From Tropicimonas sp033101155 (GTDB lineage: Bacteria; Pseudomonadota; Alphaproteobacteria; Rhodobacterales; Rhodobacteraceae), in the NCBI RefSeq assembly GCF_033101155.1, contig NZ_JAWMPX010000024.1:1-64000 (forward strand): a stretch of DNA of 64,000 nucleotides, in the 5' to 3' direction. The position numbers and the translations under genes are program-made. Position 1 is the first letter of the stretch; every line of letters starts with the position of its first letter. Below the pieces are notes generated by a model. That model did no database searches, was not told the DNA's origin, and saw only the letters and a program-made list of their open reading frames with translations. Shown here piece by piece: positions 61,733 to 64,000 of this stretch.

Positions 61733-63285
61733 GCCGCGGTTTCCTCCGGGTTTCCTGTAGTGTCGGTGGCCTTTCCAGGGGTGGAAGCGGCCACGATCTG
61801 TTCACTTGTGACATCGGATGCGTCGAACTCGGCGCTGATCCTGCCATCGGCCATCACCGCGATCCGGTCCGAAAGCGCCATGACCTCCTCGAGATCCGAG
61901 GTAACGAAGATGATGCCCAGCCCTTCGGCGGTGAGCCGCCGCATTGTGCGGAACATCTCGGCCTTGGCACCGATATCGATTCCCCGGGAAGGCTCATCCA
62001 TCAACAGCACCTTGGGCCGCGTCATCAGCGCCTTGGAGACCACCACCTTTTGTTGGTTGCCGCCGGACAGCGACGAGACCGGGTTCTCCAGAGAGACGAT
62101 CTTGATCGAGAGTTCCTTGACGAACTCGGCCGCAGCCTTTGCCTCGGCCGCCAGGTTCATGTGGAAGACCTTTGTGAAATCCTTCAGCGAGGAGAGCGTG
62201 ATATTCTCCCGGATCGACAGGATATCGACCAGCCCGTCCCGCTTGCGGTTTTCCGGGATCAACGCAATTCCGCGTCCAATCCGTCCGGCGACGGTCTTCT
62301 CACGCACCTCCCGCCCTTCGACGTAGATCCTGCCCTTGCTGTGCGGATGCTGGGCCATGATGCATTCGAAGATCTCGGAACGCCCTGCCCCCATCAGCCC
62401 ATAGATGCCAAGGATCTCGCCCGCGCGGACCGAAAGCGAAACATTGTCGACAGAGAAGCCACCGCCCATCCGCGGCAGCGCAAGGCCTTCGGCACGAAAG
62501 ACTTCCGGCCCGAATGCCAGTACGTCCGTCTTGGGGAAGTCCTTCGAGGCACCGCCGATCATGTTGCGCACGATCCAGCCAAGATCGATACCCTCCATCG
62601 AGCGCGCTCCGGTCACCTCGCCGTCGCGCAGCACGGTGATATAGTCTCCGATCCGCACCAGCTCTTCGAGCCGATGGGAGATATAGACGATGCCCACGCC
62701 GTCCTTTTTCAACTCGTGGATCACCCGGAAGAGGATCTCCACTTCCGCCGAGGAAAGCGCCGAGGTTGGTTCGTCGAGGATCAGGATCCTGGCGTCCTCG
62801 ACAAGGCTCTTGGCGATCTCGATGATCTGCTGCTGACCGATCCGCAGGTCGCCGACCGGCATGTCCGGGTCGATATTGCCGTGTTCGAGCCGATCCAGCA
62901 CCTTGCGTGTAAGGGCCCGCTGCGCGTCGAGATCGATATCGACACCAGCACGGGTGATCTCGCGGCCAACGAAGATATTCTCGGCCACGCTCATGTTGGG
63001 GAAAAGGTTGAGTTCCTGAAAGACGATGCCGATCCCGGCACGGGCCGCGGCGTTCTTGTCACGGAAGTCTACGGGCTCGCCGAAGAGCTCCATCCGCCCG
63101 TCGGTGAGCGGTTCCACTCCGGCGACGATTTTCATCATCGTCGACTTGCCCGCGCCGTTCTCCCCCACGAGCACGTTCACCGCCCCCATGTGGAGATCAA
63201 AGCTCACATCGTTGAGCGCCACCGTGCCCGGGTAGACCTTGGTGCCGCCGCGGATTGTCAGTCCGATTTCATGACTTTCCATCAC
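61729..63285 (-). CDS. Ribose-type ABC sugar transporter ATPase
   Basis: A 518-residue double-cassette ATPase. The first Walker A is GENGAGKST at residues 41-49, with DLRIGQQQIIEIAKSLVEDA and LILDEPTSAL. The second cassette has a degenerate P-loop (GIYGLMGAGRSE), the signature SSLSGGNQQKVVVSKALMTR and LLMDEPSRGID. It energises the neighbouring permease. Its start overlaps the DUF2291 gene by 4 bp. It differs clearly in sequence from the similar ATPase at 17096. Confidence 0.93.
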   Translation of the reverse strand: MMESHEIGLTIRGGTKVYPGTVALNDVSFDLHMGAVNVLVGENGAGKSTMMKIVAGVEPLTDGRMELFGEPVDFRDKNAAARAGIGIVFQELNLFPNMSVAENIFVGREITRAGVDIDLDAQRALTRKVLDRLEHGNIDPDMPVGDLRIGQQQIIEIAKSLVEDARILILDEPTSALSSAEVEILFRVIHELKKDGVGIVYISHRLEELVRIGDYITVLRDGEVTGARSMEGIDLGWIVRNMIGGASKDFPKTDVLAFGPEVFRAEGLALPRMGGGFSVDNVSLSVRAGEILGIYGLMGAGRSEIFECIMAQHPHSKGRIYVEGREVREKTVAGRIGRGIALIPENRKRDGLVDILSIRENITLSSLKDFTKVFHMNLAAEAKAAAEFVKELSIKIVSLENPVSSLSGGNQQKVVVSKALMTRPKVLLMDEPSRGIDIGAKAEMFRTMRRLTAEGLGIIFVTSDLEEVMALSDRIAVMADGRISAEFDASDVTSEQIVAASTPGKATDTTGNPEETAA

Positions 63286-63935
63286 TGATCTCCACCAGTG
63301 GACAGCACAACCGGCACCAGAAGGACCGGGTCGGACGCTTTGGCCAGGCTGAATGCGCCAGTGAAGCTCACGGTCTCGCCAACCAGGTCACCGTCAGGGA
63401 GGCTGATCGCCGCCCCGGCTGTGTCGTTTAGCGCGCGCGCCAGCTTTGCGAATTCGATCTGGTCGCGGAATTCGGTGAAGACGTAGAAGTTTGCTGAATC
63501 CCGCAGGGCCGTGCCCTTGATCACCGGGCCGAGCTGGATCGAAAGATCCGCCGCACCATCCTCGGTCACGTCCACTTCGAGCTTTGCAGCGCGTGAGTCG
63601 CGATTGGACGCGACGACCTTGCCCTCACCCTTCGCAATGAAGTTCCAGGGGCTGCCTTCGCTTGCCTTGGGAATCCCGAGAGACTCGCCAGCCGTGTCGA
63701 GATCCTGCCCGATGGCGTCAAGCACCGCTCCGATATCTTTCGCGCCTGTCTCCATATGCGGGACCACACGGGGGGTGTATTCCCTTGCCACGAGTGCTGC
63801 CATTCGCTCGGCGTCAGTCATGTTGGCTTCCGAGAGCGCTGCTTCTTCGGCAGTGGGGTTCTTGACGATCTTGCAACCGGTCAGCACAGGCAAGACGACC
63901 AATGCGCAGGTTGCGATCAAAAGGGTTCGTTTCAT
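63282..63935 (-). CDS. DUF2291 periplasmic lipoprotein
   Basis: A 217-residue lipoprotein with the signal MKRTLLIATCALVVLPVLTG and lipobox Cys next. The mature domain has AREYTPRVVPHMETGAKDIG early and SANFYVFTEFRDQIEFAKLA, the layout of DUF2291. These proteins are found next to ribose-type sugar importers and may assist binding or delivery in the periplasm; function is unproven. AAAGG lies before the ATG at 63935. The cognate sugar-binding-protein gene is expected just beyond the right edge. Confidence 0.8.
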   Translation of the reverse strand: MKRTLLIATCALVVLPVLTGCKIVKNPTAEEAALSEANMTDAERMAALVAREYTPRVVPHMETGAKDIGAVLDAIGQDLDTAGESLGIPKASEGSPWNFIAKGEGKVVASNRDSRAAKLEVDVTEDGAADLSIQLGPVIKGTALRDSANFYVFTEFRDQIEFAKLARALNDTAGAAISLPDGDLVGETVSFTGAFSLAKASDPVLLVPVVLSTGGDQ

Positions 63936-64000
63936 GTCGAACCTTTGCTCTTTGGGATCTTTCCGCCCTGAGGCGCCTTGGTGGTCCGGCACACCCTGGA

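Overview
The window looks like chromosome from a high-GC alphaproteobacterium of the order Rhodobacterales (Roseobacter/Paracoccus relatives). The evidence is a Hint_2-type protein, an exported protein with a VPLPA-CTERM-like tail, RNase J encoded directly behind a type III pantothenate kinase and a biotin ligase, a DUF1127-like micro-protein, and many ATP-binding-cassette importers in tight operons. No tRNA, rRNA or CRISPR array was seen. Assignments are read from motifs and context; no database was searched.

Region 1 (1-15 kb) is mostly housekeeping. It holds a Hint protein, a ParA ATPase with a tiny ribbon-helix-helix partner interrupted by an in-frame TGA, a DUF1127-like protein, a kinase-like protein of unknown role, a lipoprotein, release factor 3, a VPLPA-CTERM protein, a decayed C-terminal piece of queuine tRNA-ribosyltransferase, an Ada-like Cys-motif protein, ExoD, a DEAD-box helicase, a BLUF photoreceptor, the birA-coaX-rnj row and a di-haem cytochrome c.

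Region 2 (15-33 kb) starts with a ribose-type sugar importer (two permeases, ATPase, binding protein). It is divergent from a GAF histidine kinase and LuxR-type response regulator, and two inverted repeats 63 bp apart lie between them. Then come a GT87-like glycosyltransferase, DUF1992, an FKBP isomerase, exonuclease III, DedA-DsbB, a lytic transglycosylase, SSB, Tex, a DnaQ-like exonuclease and an HTH_42 (YcaQ-like) protein. A roughly 155-bp repeat with 21-bp terminal inverted repeats is present twice, upstream of birA and downstream of tex.

Region 3 (33-48 kb) is catabolic. A GntR regulator with palindromic operator candidates precedes an orphan sugar-binding protein, a Gfo/Idh/MocA dehydrogenase and a ManD-type sugar-acid dehydratase. 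A complete Dpp/Opp-type importer follows, translationally coupled to two tandem CocE/NonD-type serine hydrolases.

Region 4 (48-49.7 kb) is a junction of relics: two copies of the last codons of an IMP dehydrogenase gene (guaB), an exported orphan protein between them, and a probable tyrosine-recombinase C-terminal fragment. This looks like an old integration site.

Region 5 (49.7-64 kb) looks like a pectin/rhamnogalacturonan-type island: AraC regulator, GH4 probable alpha-galacturonidase, a CUT1 sugar importer, and a cytoplasmic GH28-GH105 fusion hydrolase. On the opposite strand lie a FucU-type mutarotase, a DeoR regulator, a ribose-type permease and ATPase, and a DUF2291 lipoprotein. Together they suggest uptake of short galacturonide-containing oligosaccharides, intracellular cleavage, and import of a released monosaccharide, perhaps a deoxyhexose. 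The second operon runs off the right edge, where its binding protein would be expected.
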